Positions 16,418 through 24,520 of a DNA stretch of 64,000 nt are shown here, in pieces (positions within the stretch are counted from its first letter, which is position 1; the number at the start of each line of letters is the position of its first letter). Source of the DNA: Chitinophagales bacterium (lineage in GTDB: Bacteria; Bacteroidota; Bacteroidia; Chitinophagales; Saprospiraceae); contig JAAFJN010000002.1 in the NCBI GenBank assembly GCA_013298845.1, positions 259,949-323,948 of the forward strand, given 5' to 3'. The notes under the pieces were generated by a model, which saw only the letters and a program-made list of their open reading frames with translations, made no database searches and was not told the DNA's origin. The translations under genes and the position numbers were made by a program.

Positions 16418-18064
16418 TTAAATTTTTACGATTTTTTTTCCGAAGAAATTTTTACCCGTACCAAACTGCAAAAAATAAACCCCTGAAGGCCATTTCTCCA
16501 TGTCAATGTACTTGATTTTTGCCTCAAATTCTGGTGGTGCAAACGTATCATCGTACATTATTTTTCCCGAAGCCTCAAAGATACGAAGAATATATTTGTC
16601 CTCATAATCCGGTGCCTGATATCTCATCTCTAATCTGTCACGTACCGGGTTGGGACGAATATCTAAAATCTCCAGTTCACCCACTACACCCGTGCATAAC
16701 TCCATAATGTCCTGAATGACCAAGTCAACGTCGAGGCGACCTTCGTGCGCTGTAATACCCGCCAAAGTGGGTTCGGCGCGTAAATTATTAAATACAGCAT
16801 CCCGCACGCGGCGCGCGCACGCCACCGGATTAGTAATGGCATCGGCTACGTAACCGGAGCATTTAACGCTGTATATTAATCCAATGGCCCCCGAAGTATG
16901 CGGGCACGCCGCCGAGGTTCCGCCAAATGTACCGTGCCAAATCGTATCGCTCTGGGTAATTTGCCGGTTGATCGTCGTGTATGTGCCACTACCCGGCGAA
17001 CCAAAGTCAATGGATGTTGCCCCAAAACCGGCGTTGAGCATTTTTTTGCCGGTATTGGCATCCACATTGGTCACGGTCATCAAAAATTCGCTGTTGCAGG
17101 TGGTGGGCATATCGCCGTCGGCATCTACATCGCGATTGGCATTGGCGGTAGCCGCTACGCTTAATACCCCAATTTTCCCCAAAGAATCGTACACGGCGCA
17201 CCAAAGCGGATAAGCATCGGCGCGTGCGTTGTCAATTCCGAAAGAGGCATTGGTAACGACCACAAAAGCGCCTTTTTGGCGATTGGAGGTATTGTACAAA
17301 CGACGCATTTCACCCGCGTAAGAATAAGCGGCAATTATTTCGCTTTCCAAAGCCACGTTTACAATGGGCAATACCCGCACGTTCCAGTTAACCCCGGTTA
17401 CCCCAAAGTTATCGTCACCGCGCGCTCCGATAATACCGCACACCGATGTGCCGTGGCTACTTCCCGTTCCGTTGCCATCGCCTTTGCCGGCAGCAGCATC
17501 CCAGCCGAGAAAATCATCCACGTAACCGTTATTATCGTCATCAATGTTGTTATCGGGAACTTCACCGTAGTTGCGCCAATAAACGGGCCACAAATCGGGG
17601 TGTTCTTTTTGCATTCCTTTTTCCAACACTGCCACGACAATGGTATCACCGGCTTGGGTAAGTCCACCCGTGGTGTTTTCCCAGGCGCGGGTAAGCCCAA
17701 TCAGGTTCATATCGCGCTGTTCGTTCCACAGCGGGTCATTAGGTGTTAATGTGCGTTCGTCCACTTGATGATCCCATTGAACAATGGCCACTTCGGGCAA
17801 ACGATTCACTTGTTGTACAATTTGCGCAGTGCGGCCTTCGCAGGCAGCGGGCGACAATGACACCTTATATATATGCCATTGCGGGGCAATTGGGCGGATG
17901 TCAATCACGGGTGTGGCAGCGGCGCGGGCGATTTGAGGCCATAAGGTCTCGGTATTGGTACCCGGTACCACCTGAATTAGCAACGTTCCGGGGACAATCT
18001 GTTGGGCAGATCCCTGAATGAAGCCAAATACCCCTAAGCAGAAAAAGAGGATGGTTCTTTTCAT
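16418..18064 (-). CDS. Secreted S8 (subtilisin-like) peptidase with T9SS sorting domain
   Basis: 548 residues from the ATG at 18064, where a signal peptide (MKRTILFFCLGVFGF to GSAQ) starts. The catalytic His204 (SSHGTSVCG) and Ser384 (GGTSAACPH) of the S8 triad are present. The first triad motif, normally DTG or DSG, reads VAVLEKGMQKEHPDL, so Glu148 replaces Asp. A calcium-loop-like stretch DNNIDDDNNGYVDD follows. The C-terminal 80 residues (IRPNPVRDRLEMRY to FFGKKIVKI) are a type A T9SS sorting signal, so the protein should be exported across the outer membrane. A -7 element is visible at 18100. Activity may be reduced by the Asp change. Confidence 0.9.
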   Translation of the reverse strand: MKRTILFFCLGVFGFIQGSAQQIVPGTLLIQVVPGTNTETLWPQIARAAATPVIDIRPIAPQWHIYKVSLSPAACEGRTAQIVQQVNRLPEVAIVQWDHQVDERTLTPNDPLWNEQRDMNLIGLTRAWENTTGGLTQAGDTIVVAVLEKGMQKEHPDLWPVYWRNYGEVPDNNIDDDNNGYVDDFLGWDAAAGKGDGNGTGSSHGTSVCGIIGARGDDNFGVTGVNWNVRVLPIVNVALESEIIAAYSYAGEMRRLYNTSNRQKGAFVVVTNASFGIDNARADAYPLWCAVYDSLGKIGVLSVAATANANRDVDADGDMPTTCNSEFLMTVTNVDANTGKKMLNAGFGATSIDFGSPGSGTYTTINRQITQSDTIWHGTFGGTSAACPHTSGAIGLIYSVKCSGYVADAITNPVACARRVRDAVFNNLRAEPTLAGITAHEGRLDVDLVIQDIMELCTGVVGELEILDIRPNPVRDRLEMRYQAPDYEDKYILRIFEASGKIMYDDTFAPPEFEAKIKYIDMEKWPSGVYFLQFGTGKNFFGKKIVKI

Positions 18065-18099
18065 TGTGAAAAAAATTGAATAAAATGAAGAAATAAGCG

Positions 18100-18107
18100 C
18101 AAAGATA
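18100..18107 (-). promoter_or_regulatory. Candidate -7 promoter element for the S8 peptidase
   Basis: On the minus strand TATCTTTG followed by CGC matches TAnnTTTG, about 35 bases before the ATG at 18064. No clear -33 TTTG is present. Confidence 0.45.
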
Positions 18108-18235
18108 AAAGTCTTTGCTAAGCAGTACTCGAGTTGGCTTGCTTCATTGGTGTTTTTTGACATTTAAAGGTTGCTTAGTCGCAATGAAATAATAAGTTCG
18201 CGTTCGTTATTCTTGCCAACGGAGGTTAAAAAATC

Positions 18236-18243
18236 TACCTTTG
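18236..18243 (+). promoter_or_regulatory. -7 promoter element immediately before lpxD
   Basis: TACCTTTG at 18236-18243 matches TAnnTTTG; CTTG at 18212-18215 is a plausible -33 with a 20-base spacer. The ATG follows at 18248, so transcription would start at or next to the start codon. Confidence 0.55.
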
Positions 18244-18247
18244 CCCC

Positions 18248-19165
18248 ATGCAATTTCCAAATCCCATTCCGGTTCGGGAACTCGCCCGACAATACAACGC
18301 CCAAATCATTGGTGACGACAACCTGTTGGCCACCGGTATAAACGAAATTCACAAGGTTTCGGTTGGCGACATCGCGTTTTCTGACGTGAAAAAATACTTC
18401 GATAAAACGCTGAACAGCGCGGCAACGGTGATTTTACTCAACGAACCCACCGAATGCCCACCCGGCAAAGTGATTCTGGTCGTAGAGCAGCCGTTTGAGG
18501 TCTATGACGATATCATACGCAGTTATCGCCCGTTCGAGGCACTCACTGCCGCCCGACACCCCGGTGCCGTTGTGCACCCGACGGCTATTATCGAACACGG
18601 GGTAATTTTGGCCAATCACGTCCATATCGGAGCCAACACCATTATTGGGGCCAATACTGTTGTGCACGAATACAGCATTATCGGTGACCATGTCGTTATA
18701 GGAGCGAACTGCGCCATTGGCTGCGACGCTTTTTATTTCAAAAAAACCACCGAAGGCACGTTTACGCCCTGGCGTTCGGGAGGGCGAACTATTATTCACG
18801 ATCATGTTCACATTGGGGCCGGGTGTACGATCTCGAAAGGGGTCAGTGGCGACACGGTGATTGGCAAAGGTTCTAAACTGGACTGCCAAATTCACATTGG
18901 GCACGGGGCGGTGATTGGCGAAAACTGCCTTTTTGCGGCGCAAGTGGGCATTGGTGGCAAAACCATCGTGGAAGATAACGTTGTTTTGTACGGACAAGTC
19001 GGTATCGCGCAGGCGTTGAACATCGGGAAAGGAGCAGTCGTATTGGCCAAATCGGGCGTATCAAAATCGCTGGAAGGTGGCAAAACGTATTTTGGCATTC
19101 CGGCCGAAGAAGTACGGACCAAATACCGCGAATTGGCCGCACTCCGGCAGTTGGGGAGAAAGTGA
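18248..19165 (+). CDS. lpxD: LpxD-like UDP-3-O-acylglucosamine N-acyltransferase
   Basis: 305 residues. Residues 1-100 form the uridine-binding domain; residues 105-290 are hexapeptide repeats of a left-handed beta helix (HPTAIIEHGVILANHVHIGA, GANTIIGANTVVHEYSIIG). The catalytic His lies in the LpxD-type segment IHIGHGAVIGEN. The enzyme adds the N-linked 3-hydroxyacyl chain in lipid A synthesis at the cytoplasmic face. It is somewhat shorter than E. coli LpxD, and no lpxA, lpxC or fabZ is beside it, so it may be a second paralog. The stop codon TGA (19163-19165) belongs to the first heptamer of a repeat array. Confidence 0.88.
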   Translation: MQFPNPIPVRELARQYNAQIIGDDNLLATGINEIHKVSVGDIAFSDVKKYFDKTLNSAATVILLNEPTECPPGKVILVVEQPFEVYDDIIRSYRPFEALTAARHPGAVVHPTAIIEHGVILANHVHIGANTIIGANTVVHEYSIIGDHVVIGANCAIGCDAFYFKKTTEGTFTPWRSGGRTIIHDHVHIGAGCTISKGVSGDTVIGKGSKLDCQIHIGHGAVIGENCLFAAQVGIGGKTIVEDNVVLYGQVGIAQALNIGKGAVVLAKSGVSKSLEGGKTYFGIPAEEVRTKYRELAALRQLGRK

Positions 19166-19252
19166 AAAGTGAAGAGTGAAAAGTGAAGAGTGAAGAGTGA
19201 AGAGTGAAAAGTGAAGAGTGAAGAGTGAAGAGTGAAAAGTGAAGAGTTAAGA
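19162..19252 (+). repeat. Heptanucleotide array at the 3' end of lpxD
   Basis: Thirteen contiguous 7-base units: twelve are GTGAAGA or GTGAAAA and the last is GTTAAGA. The first unit provides the lpxD stop. The period of seven moves TGA through all three frames within 21 bases. The complementary strand has no stop codon in any frame. Confidence 0.95.
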
Positions 19253-19284
19253 GTGTAGCGTTTTGGACATTTTTATTCAACAAT

Positions 19285-19650
19285 ATGAAAAAAGAGACTT
19301 TTGTTGCGCTTTTGGCGCTTGTTTTGGGCATTTATGCCTGCCAACAACCGATGCAGGGAACTGCGCAGGAGGCGGTACCGGAAGAGAAAGTAGCCAAAAT
19401 TATCGCCGAAATCGCGTTGGCGGAAGGTGCCGTTTCGGCCCTGACGGGTTTTAAACGGGATAGTTTTGTCCATTCATACTACAAACAAATTTACGAGATC
19501 AACGGCATTACGCTGGAGGACTACGAAAAATACCTGCGCATTTTGGCCAATGACACCGAACGCCTCGAAGGGGTGGTGAAAAAAGCCGAGCAGTATTTAA
19601 AGGACAAACAACCAGCCCCTACCGCCCAAGATTCGATCCCCAAAAAATGA
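19285..19650 (+). CDS. DUF4296 family lipoprotein
   Basis: 121 residues. Lipoprotein signal LALVLGIYAC with Cys at about 19. The mature part is helical: AKIIAEIALAEGAVSALTG, then YYKQIYEINGITLEDYEKYL and a charged coiled stretch ending PIPKK-like SIPKK. DUF4296 proteins are found in Bacteroidota and have no known function. The stop overlaps the next start in ATGA, so it is coupled to the DUF2520 gene. Confidence 0.85.
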   Translation: MKKETFVALLALVLGIYACQQPMQGTAQEAVPEEKVAKIIAEIALAEGAVSALTGFKRDSFVHSYYKQIYEINGITLEDYEKYLRILANDTERLEGVVKKAEQYLKDKQPAPTAQDSIPKK

Positions 19651-20426
19651 TGACTACACCCAAAATTATCATTGTCGGTACGGGGAAAGTGGCCTACCGT
19701 CTCGGCAAACGCCTAAAAACCAAAGGTTTACCCATTTCACAGGTATTTGGCCGAAATCCGGAACACGCAGAAACCTTAGCCACCGAACTTAATTGCCGCT
19801 GGACCACCAACACCGATAACCTGCTTCCTGATGCCGACTGGGTACTACTGGCGGTCAGCGACGACGCCATTGAACAGGTGGCAGCGCAACTCGCCGATGC
19901 CCTGCCGCTGGCGTTGGTTACGCACACTTCCGGGGCTACGCCGGGCCACGTACTGGCGCCGTTTTTTCGGCGGTGCGGGGTATTTTATCCCCTCCAATCA
20001 TTCACCAAAGAGCGACAACCGGTGTGGTCCAAAATCCCGTTCTGCGTGGACGCCTCCTCCCCCGAAGACGTGCTTTTTTTAAAAAAAATGGCCAAAGTAG
20101 TGGGCAATCTGGTGTATAAAGTGGACGACCAACAACGCGCTACCCTACACGTTGCGGCGGTTTTTGCCAATAATTTCACCAACCATTGCTTTAGTATTGC
20201 CGAAAAAATACTGGAAGAAGCCGATTTACCCTACGAAATGCTGCATCCACTCATGGAAGAGACGTTGGCCAAAGCAATTACTGATTCTCCGGCAAAAATG
20301 CAAACCGGTCCCGCCGTTCGGGGTGACAAGGATACCATCGAACGACATTTGACGTTGTTAAATCAACACCCCGAATGGAAAAAAATTTACGCGTTGATTT
20401 CGGAGGATATTCTCCGAAATAAATGA
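19647..20426 (+). CDS. Rossmann-like/DUF2520 domain protein
   Basis: 259 residues. The N-terminal NAD(P)-type Rossmann fold has IIIVGTGKVAYRLGKRL (about 7-23) and WVLLAVSDDAIEQVAAQL. The C-terminal DUF2520 domain is helical (HVAAVFANNFTNHCF, GPAVRGDKDTIERHLTLL). It resembles pyrroline-5-carboxylate or ketopantoate reductases in fold, but the substrate is not known. Its last 36 codons are duplicated 2.8 kb downstream, just before the antiporter gene, suggesting that the two genes once were adjacent. Confidence 0.88.
   Translation: MMTTPKIIIVGTGKVAYRLGKRLKTKGLPISQVFGRNPEHAETLATELNCRWTTNTDNLLPDADWVLLAVSDDAIEQVAAQLADALPLALVTHTSGATPGHVLAPFFRRCGVFYPLQSFTKERQPVWSKIPFCVDASSPEDVLFLKKMAKVVGNLVYKVDDQQRATLHVAAVFANNFTNHCFSIAEKILEEADLPYEMLHPLMEETLAKAITDSPAKMQTGPAVRGDKDTIERHLTLLNQHPEWKKIYALISEDILRNK
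20316..20424 (+). repeat. Left copy of a 109-bp direct repeat (3' end of DUF2520 gene)
   Basis: Matches 23119-23227 at constant offset 2803 without gaps. The first 30 bases hold five substitutions (AAG/AGA, ATC/ATT, GAA/GAG, CGA/CGG); the following 79 bases are identical. Confidence 0.95.
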
Positions 20427-20608
20427 AAAGTAAATCACCGATTCATATTTCCGATTCATCGAGCCTTCCGTGTACGCTTGGCAGTGGATTATACGGCCCG
20501 CAGGCAGGAAACAAAAGACATTTAGATTGTGCTTGTAATTTCTCTACATAAAATTCTGCTCCTGCATTCAAATGATAAAATTTACTACCTTGATTCGTAT
20601 TATTCACT

Positions 20609-20616
20609 TATCTTTG
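20609..20616 (+). promoter_or_regulatory. Candidate -7 promoter element of the inserted T9SS gene
   Basis: TATCTTTG fits TAnnTTTG, 38 bases before the ATG at 20655. A CTTG at 20589-20592 lies 16 bases upstream, somewhat close for a -33 element. The gene thus seems to carry its own promoter inside the duplicated boundaries. Confidence 0.45.
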
Positions 20617-20654
20617 CCAACTATCTTTTTATTTACACCAAATACATTCTTTTT

Positions 20655-23060
20655 ATGAAAAATTTTACTTGTTCACTCTGTTTTATTACCCTTTTATTGG
20701 TTTTCTCCAAAACGATTGGAGCGCAAGGATGGGAAAATCTTGTTTCTGATCCGGCTTTTAATGGTATTAATTTTACTTTTTACGCCATTCAGGGACCCAA
20801 TGACGGGATTCGCCTTGTTCAAAAAGATTACCCCATAGTGGAACCTTATATTATATGGAACTATGATTTAAACGGAGAATTTATTGGAAACAATGGGATT
20901 CCTGGCACAAATGATTGGAAACTAATTCAGTCTGACAATTCAAGCGCAACCTACTGGCAGAATAACGGCCATACAATTAAAAAACTAAACGCTAACAATC
21001 AAGTAGAGTGGGACTATGATGCGCCGGCTAGCACAGGTCTCTTTCTCGTAGATAAAGGCCCTCATAGTAGTACTTATATCCGTTACTATGATAGCAATGG
21101 TAAAGGCATTTTAGATGTTGTAAATAAAGATGGCAGTTTGGTGCATCATTATATTTTTGATAATTTGTTCGGACATATCGTACCTACAAGTGATTTGGGA
21201 GTCATCCATACTTACGGATCTAACTCACTGCTAGTACCCTGGACAAAGTTTGACAGTGAAGGCAATGAAGTGTGGACAAAGGAATTCAATGATAGTGATA
21301 TAATTTTATGTGGGGGATCTGATGGGTCAATTTATTTTTTTACTTTAGGTAAATACTTAACAAAAATAGATACCACAGGAAATCTATTATGGTCAAACTA
21401 CACTACGACCGATAACTATAACAATTTGCATGTTATTGAATTGTCTGATGGGAATCTGGCATTATATATCACAAGATCCGATAATTTTGGAGGTGGTTTT
21501 ATGGAAGTTGAAAAGTTAAACGCGCAAACTGGTGATCCTATTTGGCAAAAAAGATCAAGTAATCTTCCTTCAAGCGTTACGAAAACAATTGGTTTCTTTG
21601 AAATGGCGGATGGCGGTTTACTTATTGCTGGTGAGGTATATCCCCTTACGGATAAACGATTCTTTATGATGCGCACTGACGCAAACGGCAACACCTTTAG
21701 TAATCAAATCAAAGGAACGATTTACCAAGACAAAAATTCGGATTGCCAATGGCAAAATACCGAACAAACCCTGAAACAAACTTCGGTTATTGCGCAGTCC
21801 GGAACCAAGACTTTTTCGGCAACCACGGATGCACAAGGAAATTTTTCCATGAACGTTGGGAGTGGTAATTATCAAATCAGTTATGGTCAATTGGGATCGT
21901 ATTGGGATTTTTGTACCAGCCCGGCCTTAACACTCGCAACGGAAAATGATACTGTGGTGTTTAATGCCGGTGCGATTACCCTTGCCGACTGCCCGGAGTT
22001 GGTCGTTTCGGTCGGGAGTAATGTTTTCAGGCGGTGTTTTGACAATAACTATCTCCACATCAACTACCAAAATATCGGCACTGCCCCGGCCGAAAATGCG
22101 TATATAGATTTGCTTCTCGATCCCCAATTAGAGTTTCTCTCTTCATCGCCCGTTGCGGCAACTCAGGTGGGATCGGTATATCGCTTCGAGTTAGGTACTT
22201 TGGACATTAACGAAAGTGGGCAGATCGCCGTCAACTTCAAAGTGGATTGCGATGCCGAAATTGGGGAGATTTTATGCGTTAATGCGCAAATTCATCCCGA
22301 TACAAGTTGTTTACCCGTATTACCAAGAAGCACAGAGAACTCATTTTGTCTGCCGGTAGTCGCCTCTTATGACCCCAATGACAAAACGGCTTTTATTGAT
22401 GGCAAGCCCGAAACGACAAAAATTTTACCGAATCAACCATTGGAATACCTGATCCGATTTCAAAATACGGGCAACGACACGGCTTTCAATATCGTGATTT
22501 TGGATACCCTCACTTCTTATCTAAACGCCGCTTCGGTATTGCCCGGCGCGTCAAGTCATCCTTATACATTTGGGTTGGTAAAAGGGCATATTTTGAAGTT
22601 TTCCTTTAGAAATATCTTATTGCCCGATTCCAACACCAACGAAGTCGCTTCGCATGGTTTTGTCAAATTTAGCGTCTTGCAAAATGCGACGAACGCGATT
22701 GGTGATCAACTCAAAAACAGCGCGGCGATCTATTTCGATTACAACGCCCCAATTATCACCAATGAAACGAATTTGCAAATCTCCATTCCAAGCCGAACCA
22801 ACGACGTGGGTAATCGGGTTGCTGCGCAGATATTTCCGGTTCCGGCGCGCGACAAAGCCCAAGTGATATTCAACGATACTCACGCCGGCACGGTGATATG
22901 GCGCCTGTCCGACGGACGCGGGCAATTGGTATCGTCGGGGCAATCATCCGCGGCTACGGTTTTTGACATTCCTCGAAAAGGTTTGCCAAGTGGCATTTAC
23001 TATTGTCAGTTCTTATTGGAAAACGGGCAAAATGTGTTTGGGAAAGTGATATTTGATTGA
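20655..23060 (+). CDS. Large secreted protein with SdrD-B-like, DUF11-like and T9SS sorting domains
   Basis: 801 residues from the ATG at 20655 (MKNFTCSLCF), which begins a signal peptide ending TIGAQ; the frame is open 42 codons upstream without signal. Residues 20-355 look like a beta-propeller of repeated WxxxFDSEGNEVW or DTTGNLLW-type blades. A prealbumin-like SdrD-B segment follows (IKGTIYQDKNSDCQW), then DUF11/DUF7619-like adhesion repeats (YDPNDKTAFIDG, LEYLIRFQNTGNDTAFNIV). The C-terminus (FPVPARDKAQVIF to NVFGKVIFD) is a type A T9SS signal. It is likely surface-attached or released; the ligand is unknown. The first 1 kb is visibly richer in AT than the rest, and the gene is bracketed by the 109-bp repeat. 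Confidence 0.85.
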   Translation: MKNFTCSLCFITLLLVFSKTIGAQGWENLVSDPAFNGINFTFYAIQGPNDGIRLVQKDYPIVEPYIIWNYDLNGEFIGNNGIPGTNDWKLIQSDNSSATYWQNNGHTIKKLNANNQVEWDYDAPASTGLFLVDKGPHSSTYIRYYDSNGKGILDVVNKDGSLVHHYIFDNLFGHIVPTSDLGVIHTYGSNSLLVPWTKFDSEGNEVWTKEFNDSDIILCGGSDGSIYFFTLGKYLTKIDTTGNLLWSNYTTTDNYNNLHVIELSDGNLALYITRSDNFGGGFMEVEKLNAQTGDPIWQKRSSNLPSSVTKTIGFFEMADGGLLIAGEVYPLTDKRFFMMRTDANGNTFSNQIKGTIYQDKNSDCQWQNTEQTLKQTSVIAQSGTKTFSATTDAQGNFSMNVGSGNYQISYGQLGSYWDFCTSPALTLATENDTVVFNAGAITLADCPELVVSVGSNVFRRCFDNNYLHINYQNIGTAPAENAYIDLLLDPQLEFLSSSPVAATQVGSVYRFELGTLDINESGQIAVNFKVDCDAEIGEILCVNAQIHPDTSCLPVLPRSTENSFCLPVVASYDPNDKTAFIDGKPETTKILPNQPLEYLIRFQNTGNDTAFNIVILDTLTSYLNAASVLPGASSHPYTFGLVKGHILKFSFRNILLPDSNTNEVASHGFVKFSVLQNATNAIGDQLKNSAAIYFDYNAPIITNETNLQISIPSRTNDVGNRVAAQIFPVPARDKAQVIFNDTHAGTVIWRLSDGRGQLVSSGQSSAATVFDIPRKGLPSGIYYCQFLLENGQNVFGKVIFD

Positions 23061-23085
23061 TGAATAGATAATGGTTTCAACAAGA

Positions 23086-23130
23086 GTCATCCCGAATTTT
23101 GTCACCGCATGGTGCGCTGTTCGGGGTGAC
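23086..23130. repeat. Imperfect inverted repeat at the junction of the duplicated segment
   Basis: GTCATCCCGAA (23086-23096) pairs with TTCGGGGTGAC (23120-23130) with one mismatch, and an inner CACC/GGTG pair surrounds GCAT. The right arm overlaps the start of the DUF2520 duplicate. This looks like a REP-type palindrome. Confidence 0.7.
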
Positions 23131-23227
23131 AGAGATACCATTGAGCGGCATTTGACGTTGTTAAATCAACACCCCGAATGGAAAAAAATTTACGCGTTGA
23201 TTTCGGAGGATATTCTCCGAAATAAAT
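23119..23227 (+). pseudogene. Second copy of the DUF2520 3' end
   Basis: It encodes VRGDRDTIERHLTLLNQHPE and so on to EDILRNK and a stop TAA at 23227-23229, the same peptide as the intact gene except Lys to Arg once. All other differences are silent. No start codon or Rossmann part is present. The antiporter ATG lies 16 bases after this stop, the distance expected for an ancestral DUF2520-antiporter operon. Confidence 0.85.
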
Positions 23228-23245
23228 AAACCACACTGCCCGCCC

Positions 23246-24508
23246 ATGCCCACGTCCATTATCATTATTGTTTTTGGCCTTTTTATCTTTTTAGGGCATT
23301 ATCTCAACGGCATTTTTGAACGCAAAAGTATCCCCGATGTATTGGGGCTTATGTTTATCGGTATGATGCTGGGACCGGTACTACATTGGGTAGATCCCAC
23401 GTCTTTTGGGCAGTTTGGCTCCCTGTTCAGCAATTTTGTGTTGATATTTATTTTGTTTGAAAGCGGCACCGATCTCAAAATTTCGGAAGTAAAAGAATCT
23501 TTTAAGACTTCAGCGGGTATTACAACGCTGGGTTTTCTGGTGACCTGGCTCACCATTGCGGTGCTATGTAAGGTTATTTTTTGGCTGCCCACCTTGTCCT
23601 GCCTGTTTATCGGGTCGGCCCTGGGTGGTACGTCTTCGGCGGTAGTGGTAGGTTTGGTCAAAAAGATTGCGGTTCGCCCCAAAACTGCCACGACGCTCAT
23701 CATGGAATCGGCGGAAACGGATATTTTTACGCTGGGTATTCCGTTGAGCATTCTCGGCCTGATGATGACCGGCAATATGCAACCCAACGTGGTCATTTCG
23801 CAGTTTATTTCTTCGCTGATTATTGCACTGGTCATCGGGATTGGGGGGGCGTTTTTGTGGTCTTTGATACTCAACAAATTTCCCACCCTGAAAGCCACTA
23901 AGTTTTCGACGCCGGCTTTTTTGTTTATTTTATACGGCGTGGCCGAATACCTGAACTGGAGCGGACCACTTACCGCATTGTCGTTTGGTATTGCCATTGG
24001 GAACCTTCAATATTTTGAACCGAAACTGATTGAACGCATTGTACCCAACCAAAATATTGTTTTACCCGAAGACGAAAAGCGTTTTTTTAGCGAAATAGTG
24101 TTTTTGCTGCGCACGTTTTTCTTTATTTTTATTGGTGTCAGCATTCAAATTGACCGGCTCGACTGGCTATTGTGGGGCGCCACCATTACCCTGGCTTTGT
24201 ACGTTATGCGCATCTTGGCGGTGCGCATTATTATTCAACGGGATACGCCACTGCTGGATAAAACCGTAATGTCCATTATGATTCCAAAAGGTTTGGGGGC
24301 GGCAGTAATCTCTACCCTCCCCCTCCGCGAAGGCCACCCGGACGGCGCCATCATTCAATCCATTGGATTTTCGATTATTGTATTTAGCACTATTTATTGC
24401 GTTTTGCTGTTTTTTCTCACCAAAACGGGCATTTGTTTGCCTTTTTACGGTTTAATTTTTGGCAAAGACAAGGTAGAAGCACCGGAAACCGCTCCCCCAA
24501 CTGCTTAA
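23246..24508 (+). CDS. Cation:proton antiporter, CPA family
   Basis: 420 residues with about twelve hydrophobic segments over the whole length (IIIIVFGLFIFLGHYL at the start; CVLLFFLTKTGICLPF near the end). The segment GTSSAVVVGLVKK and the acidic MESAETDIFTLG (about 150-162) fall where CPA transporters have their ion-binding acidic residues, and a Gly-rich IGIGGAF follows. It should exchange Na+ or K+ for H+ across the inner membrane. The KefC-type Rossmann regulatory domain is absent. It ends 12 bases from the convergent lipoprotein gene. Confidence 0.88.
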   Translation: MPTSIIIIVFGLFIFLGHYLNGIFERKSIPDVLGLMFIGMMLGPVLHWVDPTSFGQFGSLFSNFVLIFILFESGTDLKISEVKESFKTSAGITTLGFLVTWLTIAVLCKVIFWLPTLSCLFIGSALGGTSSAVVVGLVKKIAVRPKTATTLIMESAETDIFTLGIPLSILGLMMTGNMQPNVVISQFISSLIIALVIGIGGAFLWSLILNKFPTLKATKFSTPAFLFILYGVAEYLNWSGPLTALSFGIAIGNLQYFEPKLIERIVPNQNIVLPEDEKRFFSEIVFLLRTFFFIFIGVSIQIDRLDWLLWGATITLALYVMRILAVRIIIQRDTPLLDKTVMSIMIPKGLGAAVISTLPLREGHPDGAIIQSIGFSIIVFSTIYCVLLFFLTKTGICLPFYGLIFGKDKVEAPETAPPTA

Positions 24509-24520
24509 TTGGATTATACC

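Noticed and set aside
18873-19331. Minus-strand frame rich in LFTLHSS
   Set aside because: It is the stop-free complement of the GTGA heptamer array plus the reverse of lpxD.
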